Shown here in pieces: positions 63,014 to 64,000 of a stretch of DNA of 64,000 bases; positions within the stretch are counted from its first letter, which is position 1; the number at the start of each line of letters is the position of its first letter. The notes beneath the pieces are model-generated. The model saw only the letters and a list, made by a program, of their open reading frames with translations. It made no database searches and had not been told where the DNA came from. The position numbers and the translations under genes were made by a program. The DNA lies in contig JAAFIF010000046.1 of NCBI GenBank assembly GCA_013298625.1, forward strand, positions 1 to 64,000, given 5' to 3'. Origin of the DNA: Myxococcales bacterium (lineage in GTDB: Bacteria > Myxococcota_A > Polyangia > Polyangiales > Ga0077539).

Positions 63014-63316
63014 TCAAGGCACTGGCCACTGTTCGTTGAGCTGCGTCGACGTCCTTTGCCACACCGCGGAGCGCTGAAAATGAGGCTCCCACGCGGCGCG
63101 CAGCGCACGCACCATCGACACGCTCGCCGTGTCCAACGGATCGTGGGCGGTCGTGCGACGAAGCGCCGCGACCAACGCGGACGTTCGCGTGCCGAGCGCG
63201 AGGGGATTGGCTCGCTCAGCGAGCTCCTTGGCCGATCGGGTGATGAACACTTCGCGAGAGAGTCCCTCGGTTCCTCGCTGGTCGAACGCGTCGAGCGCAG
63301 CGTGCCACTCGTCCAT
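63014..63316 (-). CDS. Hypothetical small protein, possibly 5'-truncated by repeat A11
   Basis: About 100 residues from ATG 63316 (MDEWHAALDAFDQRGTEGLS; SAKELAERANPLALGTRTSA; LRAAWEPHFQRSAVWQRTST). The frame remains open upstream through FVRDR into repeat A11, only 15 bp from the chosen ATG, so it could be the intact gene or the tail of a longer one. It abuts the next gene on the minus strand (stop next to GTG). Confidence 0.6.
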   Translation of the reverse strand: MDEWHAALDAFDQRGTEGLSREVFITRSAKELAERANPLALGTRTSALVAALRRTTAHDPLDTASVSMVRALRAAWEPHFQRSAVWQRTSTQLNEQWPVP

Positions 63317-63331
63317 GCGATCGCGAACGAA

Positions 63332-63496
63332 CCAACACAGTATCGCCTGTGAAAACGGCGGAGATCGCGTCGTGCGGCGCGGTGGAGCCATCGCCGGGAG
63401 GCAGCCACGGGCAGAGCACGGCGGCGAGGCTACCGGCGATCGGGTCGCCGACTGCGGTCGCGTGAGCGACCGACCGCCGTTGAATGTCCTATCCTC
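63332..63496 (+). repeat. Repeat A, copy 11 (165 bp)
   Basis: Full length and taken as the reference. CACAG-6-CTGTG dyad at 63336-63351; outer arms AACGGCGG 63354-63361 and CCGCCGTT 63474-63481; inner arms ATCGCCGG 63390-63397 and CCGGCGAT 63433-63440; GTTGAAT at 63479-63485. Confidence 0.98.
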
Positions 63497-63548
63497 CGGA
63501 CTACGAGGCGCCGGCACCGTGGCTCGCGCGCTGTCGCGACGGTCCCGC

Positions 63549-64000
63549 TCACCGCTTTGCGCGCGTGCTCTTCGCGGCAGGCTTCTTCGCCGGGACGTTC
63601 GCGTCGGGCCCGCCCAGCCCGGCGCCCTCGAGCTCGAACCGCAGCAGCACGTCTCGCTGGTAGAACGCGCCCATCGGCGAGCTCACACGGAGCGCCGCCG
63701 TGCGCCCCGCCACGGCCAGCAAGCTCAGCGTCACCTTCGCACCGAGCTTGGGCGGCACGCGGACGAGCACGTCTTCCGCGAAGGGTTGCTGAAGCGATGC
63801 GCGCACGAGCTCGTGCGGCCCGCTCGCCAGCAGCGCGTCTTCGTCGACGAAGGCCACGCCCGTGAGCGCGTTGTGGCTTGCCTGTCCGGTGCCCGCGCCC
63901 GTGGCCCAGGTCACCATCCCGGGCGCGTGGGGGACGCCGTTCTGCAGAACATCACGCACGGACGCCAGGGCCCCGTCGAGCGTCTGCTGATCATGGCGGG
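63549..64000 (-). CDS. Hypothetical protein, C-terminal part (5' end outside window)
   Basis: A minus-strand gene runs from beyond the right edge to a stop at 63549; about 149 residues are visible. TLDGALASVRDVLQNGVPHA and GMVTWATGAGTGQASHNALT are followed by beta-rich stretches (DVLVRVPPKLGAKVTLSLLA; ALRVSSPMGAFYQRDVLLRF) and a basic Ala/Lys tail (VPAKKPAAKSTRAKR). No family recognised. It is 52 bp from repeat A11. Confidence 0.65.
   Translation of the reverse strand, partial: RHDQQTLDGALASVRDVLQNGVPHAPGMVTWATGAGTGQASHNALTGVAFVDEDALLASGPHELVRASLQQPFAEDVLVRVPPKLGAKVTLSLLAVAGRTAALRVSSPMGAFYQRDVLLRFELEGAGLGGPDANVPAKKPAAKSTRAKR

Noticed and set aside
36561-63496. CRISPR-like interpretation of repeat A
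   Set aside because: Spacing is 0.9-5.7 kb with genes between, the unit is 165 bp, and no cas genes are present.
36561-63496. Repeat A as a simple insertion sequence or MITE with target duplication
   Set aside because: The outermost ends (CCAACACAG and TATCCTC) are not inverted repeats of each other, no flanking duplications were found, and all copies face the same way.
1-64000. tRNA, rRNA, integrase, transposase or phage structural genes
   Set aside because: Looked for by motif while reading and not recognised anywhere in the window; a covariance or profile search would be needed to exclude them.

Overview
This is a GC-rich window whose coding regions show the very high third-position GC of large-genome myxobacteria. 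Hanks-type Ser/Thr kinases (one fused to an ATPase/TPR regulator), many lipoproteins with Asp/Ala/Ser-rich linkers after the lipobox, and periplasmic lipid and phosphate systems all fit a Gram-negative member of the Myxococcota, possibly Sandaracinaceae/Polyangia. That placement is inferred from gene style only; there is no rRNA or tRNA marker here.

Left half (1-36.4 kb): ordered, mostly intact genes. It starts with the end of a Pro/Gly-rich membrane protein, then an Mla-type lipid transport operon (MlaF ATPase, MlaD/MCE protein, TPR/outer-membrane protein). Next, leftward, come a LysM plus M15-like peptidase, a Ser/Thr kinase, two small proteins, a QueD-like protein that has lost its zinc ligands, an M24 aminopeptidase and a CysQ-like phosphatase. 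A NudC-type Nudix enzyme and a large GMC oxidoreductase follow. Positions 12.7-23.8 kb form a phosphate-acquisition island: PhoD- and PhoX-type phosphatases run into pstSCAB on the plus strand, and a purple-acid-phosphatase-like lipoprotein and an OprO/P-type porin lie on the minus strand. Then come a 1302-residue kinase-ATPase-TPR regulator, an MBL-fold hydrolase, a sugar ABC operon in which the binding protein is fused to the first permease, a V4R-like protein, a secreted esterase, a DUF1152 protein and a small membrane protein.

Right half (36.5-64 kb): a different landscape. A 165-bp palindromic repeat (called repeat A) occurs 11 times, always in the same orientation, at 0.9-5.7 kb spacing. 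Nine copies are full length, all exactly 165 bp by base counting; two are truncated. Repeat A often abuts broken genes: a 2OG-oxygenase C-terminus, a HerA-like C-terminus, a thioredoxin without its N-terminus, a lipoprotein N-terminus and several orphan C-termini. A second family (repeat B, 117-127 bp, TA ends, imperfect terminal inverted repeats) looks like a MITE; one copy splits a membrane-protein gene and another supplies the stop codon of its neighbour. Between repeats lie mainly secreted or hypothetical proteins: a beta-propeller-like protein, a Cys-rich lipoprotein with eight Stig1-like modules, an alpha/beta hydrolase, TPR proteins, a NarL/NarX-type two-component pair, a Kazal-plus-papain lipoprotein and an HXXEE membrane protein.

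The main candidate for something undescribed is the repeat-A array. Its one-way orientation, invariant length, long imperfect hairpin bounded by AAC...GTT, and association with gene boundaries and fragments resemble an integron attC/CALIN-type array or a structure-dependent mobile element. No integrase or transposase gene was recognised in the window, so the driver, if any, is elsewhere.
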